Of a stretch of 64,000 bases of DNA, positions 25,293 through 33,810 are shown in pieces. Within the stretch, counting starts at the first letter, position 1. Every line of letters starts with the position of its first letter. The position numbers and the translations under genes are program-made. The stretch spans positions 470,456 to 534,455 of the forward strand of contig NZ_KE383936.1 in assembly GCF_000422865.1 (NCBI RefSeq), written 5' to 3'. The notes under the pieces were generated by a model. The model was not told the origin of the DNA and ran no database searches. It saw nothing but the letters and a program-made list of their open reading frames with translations. The DNA comes from Oceanospirillum maris DSM 6286 (GTDB lineage Bacteria; Pseudomonadota; Gammaproteobacteria; Pseudomonadales; Halomonadaceae).

Positions 25293-27476
25293 ATGGCTTT
25301 ACTAGATCTTTTTTTAACCTGTCCGAAAAGCCTTGAAGGCCTGTTAGCACAAGAATGTGCTGATCTGGGTGCAGAGAACGTAAGGGAAAGAGTGGCTGGC
25401 GTTGAATGCCAAGCCACACTGGAAGGTGCTTATCGCTTGTGCCTATGGTCCCGTCTTGCTAACCGTGTTTTGCTACGCCTGTATACTGGCCCTGCTGAAA
25501 CTGCGGAAGAAATGTATGATACGGTGCAGTGGGTTAATTGGCAGGAACATATGCTGGACAGGGGGACGCTATCGGTTGATTTTACCGGTACAAACCGCGA
25601 AATTCGCAATACGCACTTTGCGGCACAAAAGGTAAAAGATGCGATTGTTGATCAGCTTAAAGACAAGACCGATTTTCGTCACTCTGTGGATAAAGAGCGG
25701 CCATCTATGCGGGTTAATGCGCGTCTTAACCGTGGTGAAGTGGTTCTTAGTTTGGATCTTTCTGGTAGTAGCTTACACCAGCGTGGCTATCGTCTAGATG
25801 GCGGTTTAGCGCCCTTGAAAGAGAACCTTGCTGCGGCTATTTTAATTCGCAGTGGCTGGCCTGAATTGGCAAAAGAGGGTAAACCGCTTATTGATCCTAT
25901 GTGTGGTTCCGGCACCTTGCTGATTGAAGGTGCTTTAATGGCAATGGATCAAGCGCCAGGTTTAAACCGTAGCCACTTTGGTTTCTTTACTTGGAAGCAG
26001 CATGATTTTGATCTTTGGCGTGAGGTTGAACATGAAGCGGAAGCTCGTGCATCGCTAGGACGTAATCGTTGGAAAGGTCTGATTTATGGCTATGATGTTA
26101 GCAATAAAGCCTTAGATGCGGCCCAGAAAAATATCCGTCGTGCAGGCTTAGACAATACCGTACACGTGGGTAAAAAAGAGCTGGCTTACTTTGTACAGCC
26201 GACCCATGCCGGTAATCTAGAGCCGGGGCTTGTGGCGACTAACCCGCCCTATGGTGAGCGCATTAGTGATATGCCATCACTGATTCATCTCTATCGTCAG
26301 CTAGGGGATCGTCTAAAAGAATCCTTCCCTGGATGGCAGGTATCGGTCTTTACTGGCAATAGTGATCTGTGCCATAAGCTAGGGCTTCGTAGCCATAAGC
26401 AGTACAACATGTTTAATGGTGCCTTGCCGTGTAAGCTGCTTTTATTTGGCATCGCTGATGCGGCAACGCAACAGGCTCGCCCTGATAAACCAACGCAAAC
26501 CACTCAAGAGCTGATTTTAGATGAATCAGGTTGGAGTGAAGGCGCAACGATGTTCGCCAATCGCGTGCGTAAAAACCTTAAACAGCTGAAAAAATGGCTG
26601 AAAAAGGGCGGTGTTCAATGCTATCGTGCCTATGATTCTGATATTCCTGAATATGCTGTAGCCGTGGATGTTTATGGTGACCATCTGCATGTACAGGAAT
26701 ACGCGCCACCTAAAACCATTGAAACGGCGAAAGCTGAGCGTCGTTTGATGGATGTTATTCAGGTTTTGCCTGCGGTTTTTGGTATCAGTCCATCTCATAT
26801 TCACCTGAAGCAGCGTAAGCGTCAGACAGGGCGTGATCAGTATGAAAAGATGGATAAAAAACGCGAGATGATGACCGTAACCGAAGGGCCGTGTAAGTTG
26901 TTGGTTAACTTAGACGATTATCTTGATACGGGGCTGTTCTTGGATCATCGACCTATACGTACTTATCTGGGCGAGCAGGCAAAGGATCTGCGCATCTTAA
27001 ACCTGTTCTGCTATACCGCCACCGCAACGGTACATGCCGCCGTAGGCGGTGCCCGTAGCACGGTGAGTATAGACCTATCAAACACTTACCTTGAATGGGG
27101 TAAGAAAAATATGCGCTTGAACGGGTTTTATGGCGAAGAGCATGAGTTTATTCAGGCAGACTGTAAGCAATGGCTGCAGGAGAATATGCGCCTGTTTGAT
27201 CTGATTTTTCTGGACCCACCAACGTTCTCTAATTCTAAACGAATGAAAGATGTCTTGGATGTACAGCAGGATCATGCCCGTATGATTCGCAATGCGATGC
27301 GCGTTTTGGCTCCGGGTGGTGCTTTGATTTTCTCGAATAATCTACGCAGCTTTAAAATGGATGAGTCGATCCTTGAGCAGTTTGATGTGCAGAATATCTC
27401 GAAAGACACCATCCCTGTGGACTTCGTTCGTAATCCTAAGATTCACCATTGTTTTGAGATTCGTTATTTCGACTAA
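25293..27476 (+). CDS. rlmL: Bifunctional 23S rRNA methyltransferase RlmL/RlmK
   Basis: A 727-residue fusion enzyme that methylates G2445 (N2) and G2069 (N7) of 23S rRNA (E. coli numbering). An N-terminal THUMP RNA-binding domain covers about 45-155. The first methyltransferase has the SAM motif PLIDPMCGSGTLLIEGALMA (about 205-224) and the catalytic NPPYGER. The second, RlmK-type, has ILNLFCYTATATVHA and FLDPPTFSNSKRM. The length is slightly above that of the E. coli protein (702). Both active sites appear intact. The start follows a weak GGGAAA. A terminator follows the stop by about 45 bases. Confidence 0.95.
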   Translation: MALLDLFLTCPKSLEGLLAQECADLGAENVRERVAGVECQATLEGAYRLCLWSRLANRVLLRLYTGPAETAEEMYDTVQWVNWQEHMLDRGTLSVDFTGTNREIRNTHFAAQKVKDAIVDQLKDKTDFRHSVDKERPSMRVNARLNRGEVVLSLDLSGSSLHQRGYRLDGGLAPLKENLAAAILIRSGWPELAKEGKPLIDPMCGSGTLLIEGALMAMDQAPGLNRSHFGFFTWKQHDFDLWREVEHEAEARASLGRNRWKGLIYGYDVSNKALDAAQKNIRRAGLDNTVHVGKKELAYFVQPTHAGNLEPGLVATNPPYGERISDMPSLIHLYRQLGDRLKESFPGWQVSVFTGNSDLCHKLGLRSHKQYNMFNGALPCKLLLFGIADAATQQARPDKPTQTTQELILDESGWSEGATMFANRVRKNLKQLKKWLKKGGVQCYRAYDSDIPEYAVAVDVYGDHLHVQEYAPPKTIETAKAERRLMDVIQVLPAVFGISPSHIHLKQRKRQTGRDQYEKMDKKREMMTVTEGPCKLLVNLDDYLDTGLFLDHRPIRTYLGEQAKDLRILNLFCYTATATVHAAVGGARSTVSIDLSNTYLEWGKKNMRLNGFYGEEHEFIQADCKQWLQENMRLFDLIFLDPPTFSNSKRMKDVLDVQQDHARMIRNAMRVLAPGGALIFSNNLRSFKMDESILEQFDVQNISKDTIPVDFVRNPKIHHCFEIRYFD

Positions 27477-27520
27477 TCATCGACGGTTTTGAATAACAAT
27501 TCTAAAATAAAATCTGAAGT

Positions 27521-27547
27521 GCCCCGACTGGTTCGGGGCCTTTTTTT
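27521..27547 (+). terminator. Terminator after rlmL
   Basis: GCCCCGA and TCGGGGC form a strong stem with a short loop, followed by CTTTTTTT. Confidence 0.92.
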
Positions 27548-27591
27548 ATTCCAATTTTTTATTCTGATGTTTTTCTAAAAGGAACGCTTGT

Positions 27592-27867
27592 ATGAGTAAG
27601 ACGCTCTATCTTTATACGACTTTAGGTTGTCACCTGTGTGAGCAGGCTTTAGCGATAGTGCAGCCGATATTGACGGAAGTAGCGTTTATTAAGGATGAGG
27701 CGGGTATTACATTAGAACTGGTCGAAATTAGCGAGCAGGAAGCCTTGGTGGCAAAGTACGGTATTCGTATTCCTGTGATCCGGCTGTCTGGTAAAGATGA
27801 GGATCTAGGATGGCCATTTGATGCAGGCGCAGTGAAGCACTATCTAATGCTTGAGCCAAGTATTTAA
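27592..27867 (+). CDS. Glutaredoxin-like (DUF836) thiol protein
   Basis: A 91-residue thioredoxin-fold protein of the glutaredoxin-like DUF836 family (PF05768). The N-terminal redox motif is TLGCHLCEQ with Cys13 and Cys16, and the cis-proline region is IRIPVIRL. The C-terminal WPFDAGAVKHYL is typical of the family. Its partners are unknown. An AAGGAA ribosome binding site supports the start. It follows the rlmL terminator and is convergent with the WGR-protein gene. Confidence 0.88.
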   Translation: MSKTLYLYTTLGCHLCEQALAIVQPILTEVAFIKDEAGITLELVEISEQEALVAKYGIRIPVIRLSGKDEDLGWPFDAGAVKHYLMLEPSI

Positions 27868-27922
27868 GGCTATCAATAAATAGGACGCAGTAAAATAGAC
27901 GGTAATAAAAGATAGCGGCGGG

Positions 27923-28210
27923 CTAGCTTGTGGGCAGCTCGCCTGCTTTCATTAAGTCAGAGAAGAGGTCGGCGGCTTCTTCGGTATCATTTAGCTGTAA
28001 GACGCGCTTCATGCCTCGGCTTTCTTGAACCGTACCGATGCTTTCCATCAGCGTGACCGCTTCATCGTAAGACTCCATTAAGGAATGGGTTAACCCGCCA
28101 AATTGAGTACCTATCTGTCCCCAGGCTTTTGTAAGCAGCCAGTCGCCGAACATATCCTGATGGATATGAACCAGACAGTAATCATGTTCGTTTTGCCAGC
28201 GAACAATCAC
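27923..28210 (-). CDS. WGR-domain-like small protein
   Basis: A 95-residue protein whose first half, RWQNEHDYCLVHIHQDMFGD then LLTKAWGQIGTQFGG, matches the pattern of a stand-alone WGR domain (PF05406), with AWGQIG in place of the WGR core. A helix with SYDEAVTLMESI follows. WGR domains occur in PARPs and MolR-like proteins and are thought to bind nucleic acid; the role of short bacterial versions is unknown. The start is GTG, preceded by GGAG at nine bases. The C-terminal 25 residues are acidic and helical. Confidence 0.75.
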   Translation of the reverse strand: MIVRWQNEHDYCLVHIHQDMFGDWLLTKAWGQIGTQFGGLTHSLMESYDEAVTLMESIGTVQESRGMKRVLQLNDTEEAADLFSDLMKAGELPTS

Positions 28211-28502
28211 TTGTGCAACTCCTACGGACTGATATGATTCTCAACCACTGTGATTGGTTTTTTTAATTTGCACAGTAGTCCCTGTAAAGCGAAAACCTGC
28301 CTCTTTAAATGGCAGGATAATAGCGGTTAGGAATATTAACAGATAACACGAATACGAGATTACTAACGGCGCATAAATACCTGTTGCAGGGAATTGAGCC
28401 TGAATCACTCGCATTTGTAAAGTGTTGATATCAAAAGTGCTTTAGGCTGATATAACAATGCCTTAGGTTCGTTATAAGTGGGTTAATAGTTGAGGAAAAC
28501 AG

Positions 28503-29681
28503 ATGCACATTATTGCCGATGAGAATATTCCCCTTGTTCAGGAGTTTTTCTCCGAGTTGGGCACGATTGAAACATTGCCCGGACGCTCTATGACCCGAGA
28601 GCAGATTCAAAAGGCTGATGTGCTGCTGGTGCGCTCTATCACGCAAGTTAATAAGAAATTATTGGCTGGGACGCGCGTTCGTTTTGTGGCCACGGCCACC
28701 ATCGGTTGTGATCATATTGATCAGGGTTACCTTGAAGCTAACAAGATCGGCTTTGCTAATGCACCGGGCTGTAATGCCAACTCTGTTGTTGAATATGTGC
28801 TGAGCGTACTGTCACTTCTGTCAGATCAAGAAGACTTTATTCTGAAAGAGAAAACCGTTGGTATTATTGGTGCGGGTAATGTCGGCAGACGTTTGCAGAT
28901 GCGACTGGAAGAGATTGGTATTCGTGTGCTGATTAATGACCCCCCTAGAGCTATCGCTGAAGGTGATAAAGGGTTTATTGATCTTGATGAACTGCTAGCA
29001 CAATCTGATATTGTTAGTATGCATACGCCTTTAATTACAGAGGGTGACTGGCCAACGTTGCACCTGCTGAACGAGCGCCGCATTAAGGCTCTTAAGCCTG
29101 ATACCGTATTGATTAACAGTGGTCGTGGTGCTGCGATTGATACAGAGGCTTTAAAGTGCCGTTTACAGGAAAAAAATGATCTGGTTACTGTGCTCGATGT
29201 TTGGGAATCTGAGCCCAATATCGACTATGAGCTATTAGAACTTGTTGATATCGGTACACCCCATATTGCGGGCTACAGCTTAGACGGCAAATTAGGCGGT
29301 ACTGAGATGGTTTACTTAGCCGTATGTCAGTATTTTGGTTTACCTGCACGTAAGAAGCTAGGTCAGTTAATTCCTGAGCCTCCGTTGCGCAAGCTGTCGT
29401 TCTCTAGCCGAGCACATCGATGGCTATCAACATTAACTGCGATTCGAGCTTGCTATGATGTCCGTAATGACGATATGGCCATGCGCAGAGCATTTGCTAA
29501 AGTGAATAAGAAAAGTGTATCAAAGAAAGGCTCATCTTTCGGCGAAGCATTTGATGAGTTGCGCCGGACTTATCCAGTGCGACGTGAGTTTAATACCCTA
29601 AAAGTACAGCTTAAAACCAGTCAGAAGAAACTTGGCGATCAGCTCGAAAAGTTTGGATTTTCCGTTAGATTAGGCAAGTGA
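28503..29681 (+). CDS. pdxB: Erythronate-4-phosphate dehydrogenase
   Basis: The second step of the deoxyxylulose-5-phosphate-dependent pyridoxal phosphate pathway, an NAD-dependent D-2-hydroxyacid dehydrogenase. The protein has 392 residues. N-terminal MHIIADENIPLVQEFFSELG, the substrate segment TATIGCDHID, the Rossmann motif VGIIGAGNVGRRL (about 119-131), the catalytic Arg in LINSGRGAAID, the Glu in VWESEP, and the His in TPHIAGYSLDGK are all present. The C-terminal dimerisation extension (about 290-392) is specific to PdxB. The ATG follows GAGG. A TTGATATCAA palindrome lies at 28425-28434. Confidence 0.95.
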   Translation: MHIIADENIPLVQEFFSELGTIETLPGRSMTREQIQKADVLLVRSITQVNKKLLAGTRVRFVATATIGCDHIDQGYLEANKIGFANAPGCNANSVVEYVLSVLSLLSDQEDFILKEKTVGIIGAGNVGRRLQMRLEEIGIRVLINDPPRAIAEGDKGFIDLDELLAQSDIVSMHTPLITEGDWPTLHLLNERRIKALKPDTVLINSGRGAAIDTEALKCRLQEKNDLVTVLDVWESEPNIDYELLELVDIGTPHIAGYSLDGKLGGTEMVYLAVCQYFGLPARKKLGQLIPEPPLRKLSFSSRAHRWLSTLTAIRACYDVRNDDMAMRRAFAKVNKKSVSKKGSSFGEAFDELRRTYPVRREFNTLKVQLKTSQKKLGDQLEKFGFSVRLGK

Positions 29682-30096
29682 TTAATTATTGTTCTAACTA
29701 ATTTTCCTTCTCTATAGCACATAATTAGCCCGTTGTTACAGCGGGCTAATCGTCCGTATAAATCAGCACTATATCCGCTTATATCCCGCCACTGCTCTGG
29801 CCTTTGGCCTAATGGATTTACACGAACCTCTTCTGTTTACTTTCAGTATTTTGCCTATAAATCGCAGATATTCTATTTTTTGACCGAAAAATGTCACCTT
29901 GACGCTTTGTTTGTTCTTTAGCTAAGTTAAAAAAAGGATTGTCTATAATCTCGTTTAAATCAAGGTAAGGCATTCGGTTCTTGCCTGCAGGTTTTACCTG
30001 TTCAGTCTGCTGAATACGAATAATATCGTTAGAACTCGATTCGTGTTTAGGTCAATTTTACTGCCCTGTTTAGGCAGTGTCGGAAGATGGAGTGAC
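29682..30096. other. Intergenic region upstream of the TRAP operon
   Basis: This contains a hairpin TTAGCCCG (29725-29732)/CGGGCTAA (29742-29749) without a T-run, probably the pdxB transcript end, and a TATAAT at 29944-29949 that may belong to the dctP promoter. The GTG-started extension of the dctP frame back to 30043 is not needed. No further gene is recognised. Confidence 0.5.
29725..29749 (+). terminator. Hairpin after pdxB
   Basis: TTAGCCCG and CGGGCTAA pair perfectly over 8 bp with a 9-base loop, 44 bases after the pdxB stop. The T-run is missing, so termination strength is doubtful. Confidence 0.45.
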
Positions 30097-31125
30097 ATGA
30101 TGTCAGTAACCAGTCAATTAAAGAAAATCGCAGGTATTTCTTGCGTAGCCGCCACGCTTGCAACGGCAGCAGGTATGGTTCAAGCCGATACATGGCGCTA
30201 TGCCCATGAAGAGTACAAAGGCGATGTACAAGATGTCTACGCCTATAAGTTCAAAGAATATATTGAAGAGAACTCAGAACATACACTGAAGATCTATCGC
30301 TTTGGTGAGTTGGGCGAGTCTGACGATATTATGGAGCAAACTCAGGCTGGTATTTTGCAGTTTGTTAACCAGTCTCCGGGTTTTACCGGATCTTTGATTC
30401 CTGAAGCACAGATTTTCTTTATTCCTTACCTATTGCCAACGGATATGAAAACCGTGGTGCAATTTTTCCGTGAAAGTAAGGCGATCAACGAAGACTTTAC
30501 CAAGCTGTATGCCGATAAAGGCCTAGAGCTACTAAAAATGTACCCTGAAGGCGAAATGGTTGTGACCGCTGATGAGCCGGTGACTAATCCTCAGGATTTT
30601 AAAGGTAAAAAAATTCGTGTGATGACGAACCCATTATTGTCTTCTACTTATGAAGCCTTTGGAGCAACGCCAACGCCTTTACCTTGGGGTGAAGTTTACG
30701 GTGCGCTGCAAACAAATATGATTCAAGGCCAAGAAAACCCTATTTTCTGGATCGAATCTGGCGGTTTGTACGAAGTATCCCCTAACCTGATTTTTACAGG
30801 ACATGGTTGGTTTACAACCGCATCAATGGCAAATAAAGAGTTCTTTGATGGCCTATCCGTCAAAGATCAAAATATGGTGCGTAAAGCATCTGAGTATGCC
30901 TTCAATCAAACTGTTGAGCATATTGATGGTTTGGCAGAGCGTGCGCTGGATAAAATTGTGAAAAGTAGCGACAAGGTTACGGTGACTCGCCTTAATGAGC
31001 GTCAGATTGAGAAGTTTAAAGCTCGAGCGCCCCAGGTTGAAGAAACCTTTTATGAACTAGCCGGTGATAGCGGTAAAGCGTTGCTACAGCAGTTTAAAGC
31101 AGACCTTAACGCGATTGCCCCTTAA
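30097..31125 (+). CDS. dctP: TRAP transporter solute-binding subunit (DctP family)
   Basis: The periplasmic binding subunit of a tripartite ATP-independent transporter. From the ATG at 30097 the protein has 342 residues. It has a clear signal peptide (basic MMSVTSQLKK, then a hydrophobic Ala-rich stretch) with cleavage after MVQA. The DctP core shows FKGKKIRVMTNPL, with the conserved ligand-binding Arg, and ALQTNMIQGQENP. A GGAG lies just before 30097, whereas the earlier GTG at 30043 would bury the signal peptide. The ligand is probably a carboxylate but is not determined. DctQ and DctM subunits follow. Confidence 0.93.
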   Translation: MMSVTSQLKKIAGISCVAATLATAAGMVQADTWRYAHEEYKGDVQDVYAYKFKEYIEENSEHTLKIYRFGELGESDDIMEQTQAGILQFVNQSPGFTGSLIPEAQIFFIPYLLPTDMKTVVQFFRESKAINEDFTKLYADKGLELLKMYPEGEMVVTADEPVTNPQDFKGKKIRVMTNPLLSSTYEAFGATPTPLPWGEVYGALQTNMIQGQENPIFWIESGGLYEVSPNLIFTGHGWFTTASMANKEFFDGLSVKDQNMVRKASEYAFNQTVEHIDGLAERALDKIVKSSDKVTVTRLNERQIEKFKARAPQVEETFYELAGDSGKALLQQFKADLNAIAP

Positions 31126-31264
31126 GTTTAAATAGATCTTAACGCAACCGTTAGTGATTGGCGCAAAGCCTACGGTAGGGTGGCTTGGCGGGTTTTAATT
31201 GACCTGTACAAGCCATCTTGCTTCAGATTAACGGCACGTATTAGCCGACGATGAACTCAAAACC

Positions 31265-31852
31265 ATGACCGACTCTGAAGACCTATCCTACCAATCAGAG
31301 CTGCCCGGAATTCTTGGTCAGTTTGATATGCTTATCAGTAAAATTGAAGCCTTTATGCTGGCGGCAGGCGTACTGCTTATGGCGCTTAACACCTGTGTAA
31401 ATGTTATTGCTCGTTTTGGTTTTGGGCAGGGCTTGTTTTTTTCCGGTGAGATCAATCGTATCCTTATTATCTTAATCACCTTTGCCGGTATTGGCTTTGC
31501 CGCACGGCAAGGGCGGCATATTCGCATGTCTGCGATCTATGATGCTCTGCCCCATAAAATACGTAAATGGGTGATGATTTTTATTGCTCTGTTCACCTCT
31601 GGCATTATGTTTTTTCTTACTTGGCTTTCCTGCGAGTATGTCATAGACGTCTATTCCCGGGGGCGTATTTTGCCGGCGCTGGGCTTTCCTATCTGGAGTA
31701 TCTATGTCTGGGTTCCCTTGGGTTTTGCGGTGACAGGGGTACAGTATTTTCTAACCGTTATTAGAAATCTAACCAGCAACGATATCTATCTTTCAGCGGG
31801 TATACTGGACGGCTACGTTGATGATAAGCCCGATGACAAGGTTGACGTTTAA
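31265..31852 (+). CDS. dctQ: TRAP transporter small membrane subunit (DctQ family)
   Basis: A 195-residue membrane protein with four predicted helices (about 29-49, 62-82, 99-120, 143-164). This is the DctQ layout, with the loop FAARQGRHIRM after the second helix. It partners the large DctM channel. It follows dctP by 139 bases, which hold a weak stem AAGCC (31166-31170)/GGCTT (31182-31186) followed by a short T-run. Such a stem may give more binding protein than membrane subunit. No clear ribosome binding site is seen. Confidence 0.9.
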   Translation: MTDSEDLSYQSELPGILGQFDMLISKIEAFMLAAGVLLMALNTCVNVIARFGFGQGLFFSGEINRILIILITFAGIGFAARQGRHIRMSAIYDALPHKIRKWVMIFIALFTSGIMFFLTWLSCEYVIDVYSRGRILPALGFPIWSIYVWVPLGFAVTGVQYFLTVIRNLTSNDIYLSAGILDGYVDDKPDDKVDV

Positions 31853-31942
31853 TCGCCATGGCAGATAAAGACTAAACCCTCTTATGCTCTAATATTTAAC
31901 CTAACACTCTAATACTTAACAGGTAATGCTTAAGGATTGACC

Positions 31943-33229
31943 ATGGCTACCACCTTAATGCTAATCATGATCGTGCTGCTGTTGCTCGGTTTTCCGATGA
32001 TGATTCCGTTGATTACCGCCGCCCTAGCGGGCTTTTACATGATGTTTGGCGGTATTGGGCAAATGGATACGTTTATTCAGCAGGTACTGGGCGGTATTCG
32101 TCCTGCATCTTTGATTGCTGTGCCGATGTTTATTTTAGCGGCGGATATTATGACCCGTGGCCAGTCGGCTAATCGCTTAATTAATATGGTGATGACTTTT
32201 ATTGGCCATATTCGCGGGGGATTGGCCATTAGTACGGCCACTTCCTGTACGTTATTTGGTGCGGTATCAGGGTCCACTCAAGCAACGGTTGTCGCTGTTG
32301 GCTCTGCATTACGTCCTAAGCTACTAAAAGCAGGCTACTCGGATTCTTTTTCTCTGGCCTTGATTATCAATGCTAGTGATATCGCCTTTTTGATTCCACC
32401 GAGTATCGGCATGATTATTTATGGCGTGATCTCGGAAACCTCTATTGCAGAACTGTTTATCGCAGGTATTGGGCCGGGGTTTTTAATTCTGTTCTTGTTC
32501 TCTATTTACTGTTTAATTTATGCCACTGTGAATAACGTGCCCACAGAGGAAAAAGCCTCGTGGGGTGAGCGCTTAACCGCCACCCGTAAAGCTATTTGGC
32601 CTTTGATGTTCCCTGTGATCATTGTTGGCGGTATTTATGGCGGTGTTTTTAGCCCAACGGAAGCTGCGGCAATCTGTGTGCTATATGCGGTTATTCTGGA
32701 GTTTGGTGTATTCGGCTCTCTTAGCAGTCGAGATATTTATATTATTGCTAAGTCTACAGGCTTGATTACGGCGGTGGTGTTTATCTTAGTGGGCGTTGGG
32801 AATGGATTTTCGTGGATTATCTCTTTTGCTCAAATACCACAGGCTATTCTTGAGGTTGTCGGTATTAATGATATGGGGCCAATGGGTGTGCTGGTTGCGA
32901 TCTCCGTTGCCTTTTTTATTGCCTGTATGTTTGTTGATCCTATCGTGGTTATCTTGGTTCTAACCCCTATTTTTGCCCCTGCAATTGAGGCGACAGGTTT
33001 AGATCCGGTTCACGTTGGTATTATTATTACTTTGCAGGTGGCGATTGGCTCCGCTACGCCGCCCTTTGGTTGTGATATTTTTACTGCTATTGCGATTTTC
33101 AAAAAACCTTATTGGGAAGTGGTGCGAGGTACAGGGCCTTTTATTATCATGCTGTTATTCGCTGCGGCTTTATTGGTTATGTTCCCCCAGATTGCGCTTT
33201 TTCTTCGGGATATCGCATTTGCTGATTAA
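31943..33229 (+). CDS. dctM: TRAP transporter large permease subunit (DctM family)
   Basis: A 428-residue permease of the DctM family with about 12 membrane helices. Family blocks include GAVSGSTQATVVAVGSALRP, the IPPSIGMIIYGVISETSI hairpin, and FSPTEAAAICVLYA. AAGGA six bases upstream supports ATG 31943 over the in-frame TTG at 31937. It imports the substrate with a sodium or proton gradient. It is the last gene of the dctPQM operon, and its stop is 10 bases from the stop of the convergent Zur-like gene. Confidence 0.93.
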   Translation: MATTLMLIMIVLLLLGFPMMIPLITAALAGFYMMFGGIGQMDTFIQQVLGGIRPASLIAVPMFILAADIMTRGQSANRLINMVMTFIGHIRGGLAISTATSCTLFGAVSGSTQATVVAVGSALRPKLLKAGYSDSFSLALIINASDIAFLIPPSIGMIIYGVISETSIAELFIAGIGPGFLILFLFSIYCLIYATVNNVPTEEKASWGERLTATRKAIWPLMFPVIIVGGIYGGVFSPTEAAAICVLYAVILEFGVFGSLSSRDIYIIAKSTGLITAVVFILVGVGNGFSWIISFAQIPQAILEVVGINDMGPMGVLVAISVAFFIACMFVDPIVVILVLTPIFAPAIEATGLDPVHVGIIITLQVAIGSATPPFGCDIFTAIAIFKKPYWEVVRGTGPFIIMLLFAAALLVMFPQIALFLRDIAFAD

Positions 33230-33239
33230 ATAAAAGATA

Positions 33240-33713
33240 TCAAGCCTTATCATCTCTGGTGTGTAAGCAGTGCTCGCATAGACCATGCAGTTCAAGCTGT
33301 TTACGCACTAGAGTGAAGCCCGCCTCTTCAATACCTCTGTTTAGTTCGTTTAAGGTGTCCTGGCTGATACTGAGTTCTTTTACCGCATTGCAATGGTCAC
33401 AAATTAGAAACTGTGGTGGCTGATGGGGATGACTACAGCACATATGGTGACAGGTTAGAAACTGATTGGTTGTTTCCAGTTTGTGTACAAAACCATTGTC
33501 CAGTAAGAAGGTTAAAATACGGTAAGCGCTCATCGCAGGAAGATTTTCCGTATATTTTTGGCGAAACTGTTCCACCACATCGTAAGCTGATAATGGGTTC
33601 TCTGCTTCTAATAATACGCGTAAAACCTTTTCTCGTTTTGGTGTTAAGCGAACACCTGATTCTTGGCACGTTTTTAATGCATAGTCGATCGCATACTGAA
33701 TATCTTTTTTCAT
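33240..33713 (-). CDS. zur: Fur-family regulator, Zur-like
   Basis: A 157-residue Fur-superfamily metalloregulator. The N-terminal winged helix covers about 15-90 (GVRLTPKREKVLRVLLEAE, LSAYDVVEQFRQKY). Zinc-binding cysteines are present in FLICDHC (about 102-108) and HGLCEHC (about 143-149), and the HHMCCSHPH stretch adds metal ligands. The overall pattern (QFLICDHCNAVKEL, LELHGLCEHC) is closer to Zur than to Fur. No znuABC genes are in the window, so the zinc assignment is by sequence pattern only. An inverted repeat TAGGT/ACCTA (33735-33751) lies in its promoter region. Confidence 0.82.
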   Translation of the reverse strand: MKKDIQYAIDYALKTCQESGVRLTPKREKVLRVLLEAENPLSAYDVVEQFRQKYTENLPAMSAYRILTFLLDNGFVHKLETTNQFLTCHHMCCSHPHQPPQFLICDHCNAVKELSISQDTLNELNRGIEEAGFTLVRKQLELHGLCEHCLHTRDDKA

Positions 33714-33810
33714 GGTTTACCATTCTTTATGATCTAGGTTAAAGCGACCTATATGTTATTTAGCCTGTGTCGCTGAGCTGGTTTGCTTGCTTATCTTTTC
33801 GCTGGTTTAA

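Noticed and set aside
29733-29921. Plus-strand frame after pdxB
   Set aside because: It overlaps a hairpin, has no ribosome binding site and shows no recognisable protein pattern.
30043-30096. N-terminal extension of dctP to a GTG at 30043
   Set aside because: It would put 18 extra residues in front of a clear signal peptide, and GGAG lies just before ATG 30097.
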